A stretch of 64,000 bases of DNA from Aphrophora alni (taxonomy: Eukaryota; Arthropoda; Insecta; Hemiptera; Aphrophoridae), in NCBI GenBank assembly GCA_963513935.1, contig OY740768.1, positions 72,826,877 through 72,890,876 of the forward strand. Direction: 5' to 3'. A program made the position numbers and the translations under genes. The notes beneath the pieces are model-generated. The model was not told the DNA's origin and searched no databases. It saw nothing but the letters and a program-made list of their open reading frames with translations. How positions within the stretch are numbered: the first letter of the stretch is position 1; every line of letters begins with the position of its first letter. Shown piece after piece: positions 24,762 to 37,356 of the stretch.

Positions 24762-25733
24762 GATCAATTTTTCAAACAATTTTTTCACTTAGTGTTTCAA
24801 AATACTATGAATATTAAATGGTGATATTTATTCAAAAAATATGATTACGTCTTACGTTTAAAAAATCCTTCCTTAATGCGGTAATTACTTCTTTGTCGTT
24901 GATTATTCATGTAAACCTTACTGTGTTTACCATTTTTGGTCCTTTCTGTTCTTTCAGTCTTTGGGACGCTTTATAGTGTTCACTGTGTTAATATGTTAAC
25001 CTTTGAAAACGTTCGATTATGGTTAAGTTTTTGAGTTAAAGATATAGTGATAAGGGTTCAATGAAATGTTTCCAATTGCTGTCATGACATTGTGTGGGCC
25101 ATGGTAAAAAAACAAACTCAGTAACAGATGCGCTAAAACTGGTAAGTCTAGTATTATGTTAAGATTCAATATTTGTGATAATTTTTTTTGAAATCCCTTC
25201 AAAGTTGTTACCAATATTATCACAGAGACAAAAGACAGTTTAAAAAGAGCTCACGATGCCGTAAAAACGAAATTAACTTTATTTTCGTACAAAGCTCGTC
25301 CACGATTTGAAACATGCCGATCATACTAAAAAATGTTCAATACTGTAATTGGTTTAAAACTTTAAAGAAAAATAAAAGTTAGACATGCTGAATGTATATT
25401 TGTATACCAACTAGACTTGGTTTCATTTACCAAGTCACTAAATTCTCAAACCATATTGTTAGAAGCAATGATAACCCATCTCATTATTGAGCACATGCTA
25501 CATCCCGAAAAATTACAAAAACAGATGCAGGACCGATATTGTTTAAAGACACTGTCAACTCAGAAGGATATTTTTGATATATTGTACATTCATCCCTTTA
25601 ATTATAAAAACTTATTGGGAATCTTCTGTCAACTCATTGAATATTAAGTTAATAATGCATACTTTCAGCTCGTTCCTCCAAATCCCTAGCAAGACGTCTT
25701 TGGAGAACGATTACTTGAAAGGGACTTTTCCCG

Positions 25734-25900
25734 TCGAGATCGCTTGATTTGACACCGTTAGATTTCATTTTCTGAGAAGGTACTAAAGGATAGATTTACA
25801 AAAATCGCCACGAAAATAGTTAAATAGCTGAAAAAGGCATGTTATAACATACACACTGCCCATACATAGAAGTCCCTCAAAAATTATTATAAAAACAATT
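25734..25900 (+). pseudogene. mariner/Tc1-like transposase C-terminal relic
   Basis: The frame at 25734 reads SRSLDLTPLDFIF, then a stop, then EGTKG and IYKNRHEN, with AEKGML further on. This matches the catalytic-end signature SPDLTPLDFFLWG..K..VY of Tc1/mariner-type transposases, where the D of PDL is the second or third catalytic acid depending on subgroup. Stops interrupt it. Upstream and downstream parts were not recognised. Confidence 0.65.
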
Positions 25901-26285
25901 GTAAAAGAGTTAAATAATATATGTAAAATGAAGGACAACACCTCATATGAAGGAACAAGTTACTAAATGATAAATTTATTATATTTACGTACATTTGTTT
26001 TATTTCAGTAGGAGATAACCTTCTCACTGCGGAGAAATTTGTGAACGAACAAATAAAAAACGAACTATTTATCCAATAAAATTGTGAAACATTAACGAAA
26101 ACAATTATTTCATGTCAAATTGGCAATTAATTAAAAATAGACAAAATTTAGTCCTCTGTCCGTCCCTTATTTTTATTATGATAACATTATTCATGAGTAA
26201 CAATGTTTTTAAAATATGTTCTTTGCGTGAAATTTTATGTTTATATTATGTGTGTGAAAAATTTGACAAACTTAATTTGATAGTG

Positions 26286-26352
26286 TACCATGGTCGGCTA
26301 GACCAATGAATTATAGAATTTAACAAAAGAATTTATGTGTATTTTATTTGTA
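26286..26352 (+). mobile_element. Half copy of the foldback family
   Basis: The sequence from CCATGGTCGGCTAGACCAAT (26288-26307) through 'tagaatttaac' to TATTTTATTTGTAT matches the right arm of foldback 1 (23149-23216). There is no left arm, so this is a truncated or solo end. It contains the same self-complementary CCATGG followed by TC and GGCTAGACC. Confidence 0.8.
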
Positions 26353-29300
26353 TTACTTAATTTGATTTAAATAATAAATCAAAATAATAATTGACTGATG
26401 ATCATGATGCTCACAGGATCGTGTCACATTAGAACAACAAAATGAAAAAGAATTGTAATAATATTAAGTAACAAAAACTATTTAAATTTAAGTTTATCTA
26501 ATGTTATTTTAGTCTAGGTTTTTATTAACATTGAAGATTAGTTATTTATTGATGTACAACATTTGCTTCGAAACACCTCCTACATGTATCCTTTATGAGT
26601 ATAAATAGCAACTAAAACCCACACTTGTAAACAATTCCCGCTACGATGGCGCCAATAGTCTGTAAACTAATCTATACATAATTTGTTGTAAGATGTAGGT
26701 TATAATATTACATAGGTTTAGCTTTTATAGAAAAACGTAAATCCGCCTTAAAAGTACGGCATTTCAACACACAACAATAACTATATTTCAATAACACTAA
26801 CTAATTAGTCTGCAAACCAAAAATGTTTAAAATTTTACCCTACAACAAGAAGTACTATACCGGTATTGGATAAAAAAACATCAACATCAAGTAGGGTAGC
26901 TAATTGTATTGACATGGAGAAAAAAGTGAAGTTGTGTTAATGGGGATGTGATCGTTAGCGTATATGATCGTCAAACAACATTAGTCGACCACAGCTATAT
27001 TGATATTTGAATTAAAAACCATTATCATAGAGAAAGCAATTAACGTAAAATAGATAATTGTGTTGACAAGAGTCAATATGGTCAATGTTAGGCTATATGC
27101 ATATATAGTGTAATTTGAATTGGGCACACATTTAAGTTTCACAATTGTGAAGTGTCCTACGACTAAAATGCTACTAACGGTTCTTTATAGCAAGTGCTTA
27201 TCAAACCCTCTCAGAAAATTCTGTTTTTCTAATTGCTGGAGTAGTCATTTTAGACTTGATAGCACAAGAACGTAAATGTATCCATGCAAGAAAATGGGTA
27301 AAGAGAAATCTATAATCAAGAAAGAAGAGAGATCCCGAACTCTTAAAAAATGTCATGAAGATCAAACGGCGACAGCAAAGGCCAGAGTTGTTAATAAGTT
27401 AGAATTCTGGTTGACAAGAATGCTTGGCAAGATTAAATAATACATTACCATTTTATCGTGTTTACAGGTGGAAAAATGAAAGCCAGAGGCTAGAAAATTA
27501 AGTGGGAGAGTTAACTCTAAAAACAAGTGGAACCCTTGATTAAAAGCAAAACGTATATTGTCCCAGTGCTTACATTTAGGAAAGAAGAAGAGGGTGCGAG
27601 AAAGGTTCTCCTTGATTTATAAAAGAAGGGAATAATGCTGTTTCATCTGCACATCCAAAAGAGTATTGGTTTAAAAGAAGACATGTGGAGGTGGATTATT
27701 AAAAAAATACAGGGTTTGTAGTTCTTAGTGCTACGTAAGAAAATGTTTTATACAATGCTTCAGTAGGCTACAAGTTTAATAATGTAACCACTAAAGTAGC
27801 TTTCAAGATTTCGTTTTAAAATGGTATACTACACCTGTGAAAAATTCAAAAGGTTTACCCAACAGAGCGCGAAGGACTCCTGAGGCCGTTGCTCATTTTC
27901 AACGGCGAAATTAAAACTACTCTGTACTCAAATTATCACAACAAAGTGGTATAAGATACATATTCGGAAAAATAGGAATTTGAACTAATTATGCAAGAGT
28001 ATGTTCAGAATCCAACAAAATATATAGTTATACATTTCCCCAAAAATGATGATTTGGTAATTATGAGTAAAAAACCAACAAATCCTAGATAGTGCTAAAA
28101 CAGTGTGTCAAATCTGAAATAAATGAAAATTACATGCAACTTGACCAACGGTTTAAAAAAAAGATTTTAATTAAATGCGATCTACTACTTAGACGAGTAC
28201 ATAGTTCAATCCGTAAACGATTTCGCTGTGGAAATCCAGGTTAATGAATGTATTTTGAACTCCCATTGCTTTTTTACATTTAAGTAACAAAATTCATGTG
28301 GTATAGTTTACAAAATTGTGTCCTAATAATTAATAAACGATAAATGAAACTTTTTTGATGTCGCTGATTACAAATCCCAAGTGAAACACATTAATTTATT
28401 TATTCATAAATATGCATTTTTTTAAATAAAACTCACACGTGTAATATTTTTTCTAACTACCGTGAGGCACTCAGTTGGCACTACGTATAGACTGAACGAA
28501 AATTAAGAACGAAAATTTTACAATATAATTTTAATAAATGTTCAAAAATAATTGTTTTTTATTTTTTAAATGTAATTAAACAGTAATAAATAAATCCATT
28601 TGTTCAAAGTGCATTTAAACGTCTCTAAAATATCGCATGTTATTAAATAAAATTTCATAATAAGAGAGGTGATCATGTTTTTATAAATATTATAATAAAT
28701 AATTACATTTTTGCATAAGCATTGTAATAAAATCCATATAATAAACTGGGTTGATAATAATTATTAATAGAAGTGCCACAAAGGTAAAATTTCAAACGCA
28801 TTTCAACGCTTGAATAACTCTACTAAAAAGTATAATATGATCTCACAATAAGTACTTATTCATGACCATTAAATCAATTTTATATTCTGAATATCGGTGG
28901 AACATTGGGAAAACTAGAGCACTTTAATTCAAAAAAAATAAATTTCTTTTTTTTTTAATTAATCACGCTTTCTCAGTAATAAAGTAAGAAATAATTTCTC
29001 TATTTTCATAAAACAAAAAATATATTAAAAGTCATAAGTGTGCTTTTCTCTAAGACTTTGTTTATTTGTTTTTTAAATCGGTGAAATTTATTAAAACTAG
29101 AGCTCATTTTCATCCATTTTTTTTTTTTTAATTTACGCACTTGGTCATATAATAACAAAAAATACATGATGCCAGATTATTTAAGAACGTATATATAATT
29201 TACATGTAAAAGATCTTCACCTTAGTTTTTTTTTTTTTTTTTTTTTTTTTTTCAATCGAGCCTATAATTTAATGTTTTAGTTTTCACATATTTCCATAAA

Positions 29301-30276
29301 ACAACATTCAAATGAGAAGTATGTTTAGAACATCTAATTTTCTTTAATTTTGTTGAAGAATTTTAAAAGTAAATAATTTGAATAATCTTGAAAAAATCGT
29401 CGTTTTTAGTTCAATCATACTTTTTCGTTTATTATTAAAAATCGTTAGTAAAATATGACTATATCCATATGAAACATTTGAATATGATTCGAAAGCTGAT
29501 TGTATTAATTGTACTGTAATTCATGTATAATTAAATTTTGGTTCACCAATTAGGTTTTACATTGCGAATATAACTTTTGATGTTAAGCTTTTTTCAAAAT
29601 AATTATATAAATTTAGATTATAGGCAGTTCATACACATTACAGCGGGTTTTTTTCCTACAAAAAAAAAGAAAACTTACGGAGCAATGCCACTTAGGCAAG
29701 GATCGAGGCCATATCACCTTTCCTTACGAAGACTAAACAATTTAAACAAACGAATGGATTGTGTAGACACTTGTTTTGCTCATTTGTCAAGCCAATATCG
29801 ACGTCATTATACAAATGTAATTACAATACAATATGCTAGAAACAAGACTACGGATGTTAAAAAATTATTTATTATTTTTTACATTTTCTAGAAATTAAAT
29901 ATTTTACCGTCCGTCATTTTAGATTACCATCTTAGGTTTGAAATCTTTAACATCAAACTCAAGTTCAGCTACCTAAAACCTACCAAAATAATATGCAATA
30001 GTAACTTTTTATCAAATTTAATAAATAATTAATATATTTTTAATTAGTCTTTTTTGATTTATTTAAATTTAACCTGATATAAGTAGTCAATGGCCAAAAT
30101 AAAGGCCTAGGTGCATTTTTAGGGTGAGTTTTTAATTTTTTCTGAGTTTTCAATTTATTCATAAATTTTTAATTTATTGCAAAGTGTTAATTAAGAGGCA
30201 TTTCGCGTAAACCAGACCATATGGATTTTGTTCTCCAAAGGTAATAGAGAAGGTTGATTAAAATCCATGCACAAAC
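26353..30276. other. Unassigned AT-rich DNA with homopolymer tracts
   Basis: T-runs occur at 28948-28957, 29119-29129 and 29227-29252. A slightly coding-like stretch at 27580-27710 (+) can be read as NNAVSSAHPKEYWFKRRHVE in one frame, but it needs shifts and I recognise no family. A 104-codon frame at 29577-29891 likewise matches nothing I know. Confidence 0.45.
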
Positions 30277-30501
30277 CTGGATTCAGCAAATAAATAAATA
30301 TTGAGCTTGACTTGATAATATTAGATAGAATAAAACTCGAACTCTAGATCTCATAAAAATTTCGATTATAGTTTTATAGTTTAGTTATTGTACCTCGTGT
30401 ATTACTGAGGATGGCGACTTTGTAGTTGAAACGCATTTGATTAAGTAAACGTAATTTTTGTGAGATCTTGAGTTAGAGTTTTATTCTATCTGGATTCAGC
30501 A
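30277..30501 (+). mobile_element. PLE-terminus-like insertion with 12-bp target duplication
   Basis: CTGGATTCAGCA occurs at 30277-30288 and again at 30490-30501, flanking a 201-bp insert. The insert has inverted arms AGATAGAATAAAACTC (30323) and GAGTTTTATTCTATCT (ending 30491, its last bases shared with the duplication), about 40 bp each with roughly 90% identity. Between the arms is CTGAGGATG...TTGAAACGC (30401-30433), the CTGANGA...GAAA hammerhead-type core seen at Penelope-like ends. There is no coding sequence. A non-autonomous copy mobilised by a PLE is the best explanation. Confidence 0.75.
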
Positions 30502-32045
30502 GTTGATCCTTTGCTTACGGACTGAACTAACAAGCGAAACAAGCAAATTAATAAATATTTTTAAATTATTTCTTTAAATGTAAAAAATGCAATTATATAT
30601 AATGAAGGGGCGAGGACCTTCTATACCAACTTACGCTTACAACAAATGCATTAATGGTAAACTAAGTCTAGCTGACGATGAGTATTATTTTTTTATAGTA
30701 GTTGGTTTTGTGGATGAGTGTATGTGAACGTAAGTGGAGTGTTTTGCGCAGTTTTGTCTCTTATGTTTTCATATATAAATAATTTAAAGCATTTTATTCT
30801 TTTACAGAAAGAAGAAAATTCGTTTTCAAAATAATCTCATTTACAACCTCCACCTCCATTTCACCCTAAGACTTTATTACTCTGTAGCTGTTAAACGAAA
30901 TAAAATCAAAAGACAATATTATTACACCTAATGAGGAACATTTCCCTTGTGAACAGGTCATAAATGGTTATTAGGACTCTATATACTGTTATTAGACAGT
31001 ATCTCGCGTAAAACTTGATCAGATCGAAGTAACATCCAATCAAAGTTCATTGCTCTATAAAAACATACAACACCAGTAAGATACTGTTTACAGATTTATT
31101 TTAGAATACAATCTCATTTAACCTTAGCTAAAGGTAATTTGCCCTACCCTTGTGTTAAAATTTAGTCGATTACTGATTTATGTTTTCTTATAATATATAA
31201 AACTTACAATAACACAAAAACTGATTGTAATAATTTAATTATTGTATAGTGAATAAACAGAAAAGGAGGGTTTCTATTTAATTTTTCCTGCAGACTTTTT
31301 TTTACTACCGTAAAATACTATTAACCGTTAACTTTGTTGTATTAGAATAGCTAAAATGTAAATTCTCCTTCCCCAACTTTACTTTATTGTGCTTTGAGAA
31401 TCTTTTTAAGTACGACAGACTTGATCAATCAATCGAAATTTTAGATTGTTTGCCACCCAGGGGGTAAGGGTGACTCAAAATTATTAAAATATGGTCCAGT
31501 GGTACCTTATTTGGACATGGTGAAATGTGATAAATTACATCAAAAAATCTAAAGAAATTTCACCATCCAAAACAATATGACAGCCAAAACGTGATTGTAT
31601 TAAGATAGTTAAAAAAATGTATTCCATTTTTTATTTTCATGTTAATTTTTATTTTTTAAATTGTGTTGTTAATAATTGTTATTTTTTATATCAACTGAAA
31701 TGGTCTAGTTAAATGTCCGAACCAACACATAGAAACATTTTTTTATCAGTGGTAATTTCAATGGTGATGTTTATTTGAACTTCTTGAACAAAAAAATGTT
31801 TCGTACTCTGAAAAATATTATTGTGATTACGATTATAATATTAGGACTTTTTAAATTAACAGTTTCCAATCCATTAGATATGTCTAAAGGATGAGATCGT
31901 ATGACCAGCTCGGTTTTCTGACTTTTATTGTCAGGGATTATTTAAAATATCTACATTACAAAACCAATTTTAGTTGATAATTTAAGAAACAATATTTAAA
32001 AAATTAAAAAATACAAACGTTCGAGGTGTATTCGAGCAGCGGTTA
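30502..32045. other. Unassigned AT-rich DNA
   Basis: No gene, tandem repeat or terminal repeat was recognised. Confidence 0.5.
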
Positions 32046-32047
32046 TA

Positions 32048-32350
32048 ACTTTTTTATAATTAGAAAGTAAAACCCATAAGTAAATATAGAAAACATTGTG
32101 ATATAGGAAATGTTGGGAGTTTTATGCCGGTATCCGTTTTGAGTTCTGTGTGATATTTATTTTGAAGAAAATGTCTGACTGTCTAGAAATTCATTTGACT
32201 CATTTTTTTTTTTTTTTCAAAATGAATAACTGTGGTTCTTTACTTCAAATTTTTCACATAAAACACAATCGCCATAATTCAAATTCGTCCTGTCAAAAAA
32301 AATACAAAAATTGGATTTGCTTTACATCTGTTCTGTTTCTACTATTTTGA
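32048..32350 (+). repeat. Direct repeat pair, left copy (~300 bp)
   Basis: It matches 33960-34250 almost throughout, with blocks such as AAAGTAAAACCCA, GTGATATAGGAAATGTT, TGTGTGATATTTATTTTG, AATGTCTGACTGTC, AACTGTGGTTCTTTACTTCA and TTCGTCCTGTCAAAAA. The open frames of about 60 codons in both copies (32150 and 34027) are similar only because the DNA is. The pair could be a dispersed element or a local duplication. Confidence 0.9.
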
Positions 32351-33959
32351 ACATTTGATCCCTTTAAAATAATGTATCGCTTTTACCCATATGTTCCATT
32401 TAAAATTTTTAACTTATCCTATATTTCTCACCTCTTTAAATTATAAATTGAAAAAAGCGTGATCTCAAAGAAGTACTTCCTCACTACAAAGAAGAGTACC
32501 GCAAAGCGTGTTTAGCTTACTTAATTAAAACATTGTTAAAGAGGTGAAAGTTTTTTTACGGCTTCTCTGTACACATACGCTAGCACACATAATTTTAACA
32601 TTAAATTGATCAAACTAAGTTGTTGTTTTTTTACATTGATTATGAATTCTTCACTACTTTTACTTTTACTTAAAGAACGAATTGTTTCTCCCTCTTGTAA
32701 ACATAAAAACATTTATCCTAGGCTTCAGGTGGAGGTTTGGAAACTAGGTACGCAACTTTATACTAAAACATAACATGAACTTAAATAAAATAATTAAGCA
32801 CGAAGGCTATATCCAGAAAACAACTGAGAACCTACTTTGTCCTCTACATGTACGAGTATATTATCTGTCATGCTCAATACGATAATAATTGTAAATATTT
32901 GACCTCAAATCCACAAAGTACTTGTTATAAAAATGGAATGGTGTATATTCATTTTGACATCAAAATACAATTGTTTGAAACTGTTGCTATTGAATCTACA
33001 TGCTGAGCTTAGCGAATATAATGGCCTTAAGCGCTTTTATCTTCAAACAAAACCTTCCCTTGTTAAGGTATTGTCGTTGACTCGTTTATGACGAACCTCG
33101 TAGTTGTATCTTTTATATATTCTTCAAGCTGTGGGCTACATCTTTGAACTTATCTTAATGACTGTGAACAATAGACTCCGCCCCTTAAATCCTTCTTAAA
33201 AACCCCATGTGACCACTGCCTAATATATAAAATACTGTCATTTAAAGTTTAAAATGTAACACCTATTTTACACTTGAACAAAACACTAGCCTACTCATAA
33301 GAATAACTAATTAAAGTAAACTGTTTTATCTGTTTGCTACTTACATTGTGGTTTACATTTCATTCGGACCCAGTAATAATAAATATTATTCTGTATGCAT
33401 CAAGGTATATTAGTCCTTAAAGGGTGACTACCTTTTTAAAAAATATCCTTCACTCCCTCCACTGCTGGGACTTTATGATTATATACAATTAAACTATTGT
33501 TTATGTTTTAGTTAATTTCACATTGACACATACATATAAGTTTCATGAAAGTAAGTCAAGTTTTAATGGAAACCTCAGGGAAGAAAACATTGTAACTGAT
33601 TGTACATAATCATTTATTTAATATTTTTGTAACCCTATGAAACTCGAAAAGGGTTTAGTTCTAATAAATTAAACTTCAAAAAAGTAACGTGTGGGAAAGT
33701 TGTTATATATTTTTGACCGTAAACTCTCGTCGAACCAAGCTAATTTCTCTCTCATGTATAATATATACGAAACCTTCAACACAAACAAATCTAACAGAGA
33801 TCAACTATAAACACGGTAGTGTTTTGGATCGTGGGAAAACGAACACCTAGATACATAGGTAAATTGGCAAACGCGTTAGTGGCACAAATAATAGGCAGAC
33901 GATCCAAAAATGATTTACATGTTGTGAGTAGGATATAGAAAACATGTTATCACAATATT

Positions 33960-34250
33960 TTTATAATTGGAAAGTAAAACCCACAAGTAAATACAGAAAG
34001 TATTGTGATATAGGAAATGTTAGAAGTTGTATACTGGTATAAGTTTTGAATCTTGTGTGATATTTATTTTGTACATAATGTCTGACTGTCCGTCTAGAAA
34101 TTCGTTTGACTCATTTTTGTTTAAAATTAATAACTGTGGTTCTTTACTTCAAATTTTCCACATAAAATACAATCGCCATAATTCAAAATTCGTCCTGTCA
34201 AAAACAAAAATTTGATTTGCTTTAAATCTGTTCTGTTTTTGCGATTTTGA
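33960..34250 (+). repeat. Direct repeat pair, right copy
   Basis: This is the second copy of the 32048-32350 sequence, about 1.91 kb downstream in the same orientation, with scattered substitutions and small indels. It carries a 9-bp inverted pair ATCACAATA/TATTGTGAT around its left part, which copy 1 has only on the right. Confidence 0.9.
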
Positions 34251-34959
34251 TAAAATTTTACTCAAACGTAAGACCCTAAGATTCCTTAGAAAAAATTATT
34301 GATTATCTGCCATCTCCTTACAAAAAGTCGGTTCTGGAGTTAGAGGTAAAAACAAAACAAAAATCGTCCATAAAATTTGTGTAAAATGTAAAGATTAATA
34401 ACCCAAACCAATGTGCCTAATTGGGTAAAAGAAAATTGCTGTTCTAGAAAAATTGACCAAAATAAAAATCGAACCTTGATCGCCGTTATTAAAAACTCTA
34501 CTTCAGTTCAATAAGATTTAAACCTAGGACAAATGTCTAGTATAAGCAATGATAGGTCAGGCGCTGTTTAAATATAAATATCTTTCAAATACTTTTGTTT
34601 TAATCATATACAATGAAAGGAACCTCATATATAAAGTATTAACCTTTAGAAATACATGGACAAAAACTCAATATTAATGAAAATTGCATTTATCCTTTTT
34701 CACTTATAACATAATATAGAGCCATTCTTCGGATTACAACAAATAATATTATTGATTAGTATTTAATTTTGTTGGAGGGAGTATAATAAAGTTGTGCTTT
34801 GTTTTTTGAAAATTTATTTAGGGATAGTCGTAACCGTTTTAGACTCTTCTAATACTGAAAATGTATTTCTATCAAATGTTTAATTGTAACCCTGTCCAAA
34901 AAATGTCTTACAATTCAACTTGCCAAAGCTAGTATCCCCGCGCTAAGGTCTATCTTCTA

Positions 34960-35112
34960 CTCTCTTCCACTTGTCCTTTCAAATTTCTCATTACCATCAT
35001 CCGTAAATCTTACACGGTATCGTTCTTCAAGTTTTTCCAAGATCGTCCTCTTCTCTACCCCTCTGGGAAAACTTTTTTGATACATCTGTTATCTTCCATT
35101 CTGACTAGGTGG
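34960..35112 (-). pseudogene. Antisense C-terminal relic of an RTE/craniofacial-like non-LTR retroelement
   Basis: On the minus strand from 35111 one frame reads HLVRMEDNRCIKKVFPEG, a stop, then RRGRSWKNLKND and, after a stop, DLRMM. This fits the GHLVRM.D.R..K.VF...GRR.RGRPR.RW.DD...DL..L pattern that ends many insect endonuclease-reverse transcriptase proteins. It is short, stop-containing and inverted relative to the other retroelements here. Confidence 0.75.
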
Positions 35113-35538
35113 TTTATCCTAAACAAAAACATCTTTTTTTTCTACCATATTCTCAAAAATATCGGTTCAGGATTTATGGGTAAAAACATAAAATCCATCT
35201 ATGTAGTTTTTATGAAAAGTCTAATTTCTTAAAATTATCTCTGCTGATTTAAGGAAGTTTTTGTGAAAAAAAGATTGATTGCATTTATTTTACACAGTAT
35301 CAAATGACAACAAAATTACATTTTGATAGTATTTGGCAAAAATCTAAAAGTAATTTATCAAATTTAAGATGTTTTTACAACAAATTTACGACAAAAGCTA
35401 AGCAAGTGGAAGATGTATTTAACATATAAAATATGCGGGTAACTGAAACTGGTAACAGATTGCGGGTGTAGGAGTTACCTACACCAGCGATTAAACAAAG
35501 ACCCAATTTTGAAACTTTTGTATGTTTCTGAGTATGTG

Positions 35539-35541
<3 letters not shown>

Positions 35542-35624
<83 letters not shown>
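35542..35624. repeat. (GA)n microsatellite
   Basis: This is a perfect GA dinucleotide run of about 41 units. Confidence 0.99.
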
Positions 35625-35628
<4 letters not shown>

Positions 35629-37356
35629 TGCAAGTAATTTATTTGAAATTTACCGTTTACTGTAATCTCAGTGATAGAAAATAGTTTGCATTATGAATAT
35701 AAATCCAGTAATAAAAACTATCTCAACTGAAAAAAAGAATATTTACCCACTCAACTGGTAAGATTTCGTGGCTGGTGACCCACATTGTTGAAAGCGTAAA
35801 GGATCCGTCTATTGCTTATATTATTACTGTACTTATATTATCTTGCAAAAAACGTTTTAGAGGAAACCATGCGGAACAAAACCGGGTAACTGTTATTAAT
35901 AATTTAATTGATATTTTTGTAACCCTACGAAACTCGAAAAGTCTTTTATTGTACCTAAAAGAAAACAAACAATAAGTAGTAAGAAAGTTTTTTTTTGTCA
36001 AATAAAATTTCTTGCAAAAAATATTAGAATACGTCAAATTTAATTATTAATTTGAAATTTTTGCGACTGCAGATTATGCTTTTATATTTAATACTTCGTG
36101 GCCTTGGTTTTATTACAAGTCGGAGCACCCACGTCTGTACATTATAGAACCATGAATGGAGGCATTTTATAAAACTAGCAATATAATATTTAAAAAACCG
36201 CGTACATTCAAAATCCAACTATGTTTACAATACAAATAGTCTTATTCCAAAAGTACATAATGTTTGATTCATTGAATTACAGTAACTGTGTATAATTCAC
36301 AGAAATAAACATAAAAACAAAATGCTAAATGTTCTGTTAAAACAAAACCTTGCTTTGCTCTGTCAGTAATTAAATTTATAATTTAACAACCTTAAACAAT
36401 TGAAGATAATAATATTGTAAAATACAGCTTTCCTATTAATATAATTATTTTAATTATGTGTGTAATACAGTATTGTATGGAAATGAAATATTATACCTGA
36501 ATAACAAAACGTTTAATTAATTTATTGTTCTTTTAATTAAACATTCATTGGTATTGCTCGAAATTAATTATTATCTCATTTACATTGCAAATGTGTTAAA
36601 ACAATGCATTTTGAATAATACACATTCAGAGTAATTTAATGAGAAGTAAATATATAAAATTTGACAGCGGAAAATCATTGAAGTGAAAAATGATTTGTTC
36701 TAAATTTGACAGTATAAATTATCCATTTTTTTAAATTCAGGTTTTACAGGAATAAACGGTTATGGCAGGTAATTTTATATTTAATAATTTAAAAAAACGT
36801 TATTTGTTTTGTATTACATTTTATTATTTTTTCGCTCATACTTAATATAGATATATGTAAATAAAAAATAATCAATGCCAAGTTTTTGGCTAAAATGTTA
36901 TAAAACTTATATTCGAAGTTTTGAGAATTTGAATCAACTCTCGTTATCAAATGATAAACCTAAAACATAATAAGGTTAAATATAGGGTAACTTAAAACAA
37001 TGTTAAATACTAAAAACTAAAATTATATACATAAGAAAACGATCTAATGATAAAACAAGGACTGAGCTGTCAAAACAACTAATACTATATTATATAAGCC
37101 TCATCAGGAAAACTACAATTCAACAAAACTACATACTAACACATGGATTGCACATACTAAGTTTAACGTCGAATTCCTTCCTAACATACATTACTGCTTT
37201 TCTAGTCTTAAAATTTTTGTTTGACCAGTCGTGATTTATTGTATTAGGTACATCTCTTTATAACGAAATTTGGCCAATTATATCGAAATGTGATGTATTA
37301 ATTTGTATATACACAAATGATGGCAAATATATACAAATAATATGAATAAGTCATAA
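35625..37356. other. Unassigned AT-rich DNA
   Basis: Nothing recognisable was seen. A 31-bp block near 35907-35940 ('atatttttgtaaccctacg', then 'aaactcgaaaag') also occurs near 33622-33652, the only repeat noted here. Confidence 0.5.

Noticed and set aside
32048..34250. LTR retrotransposon flanked by the direct repeats
   Set aside because: There are no TG/CA ends, no primer-binding site or polypurine tract, and no gag or pol signature in the interior.
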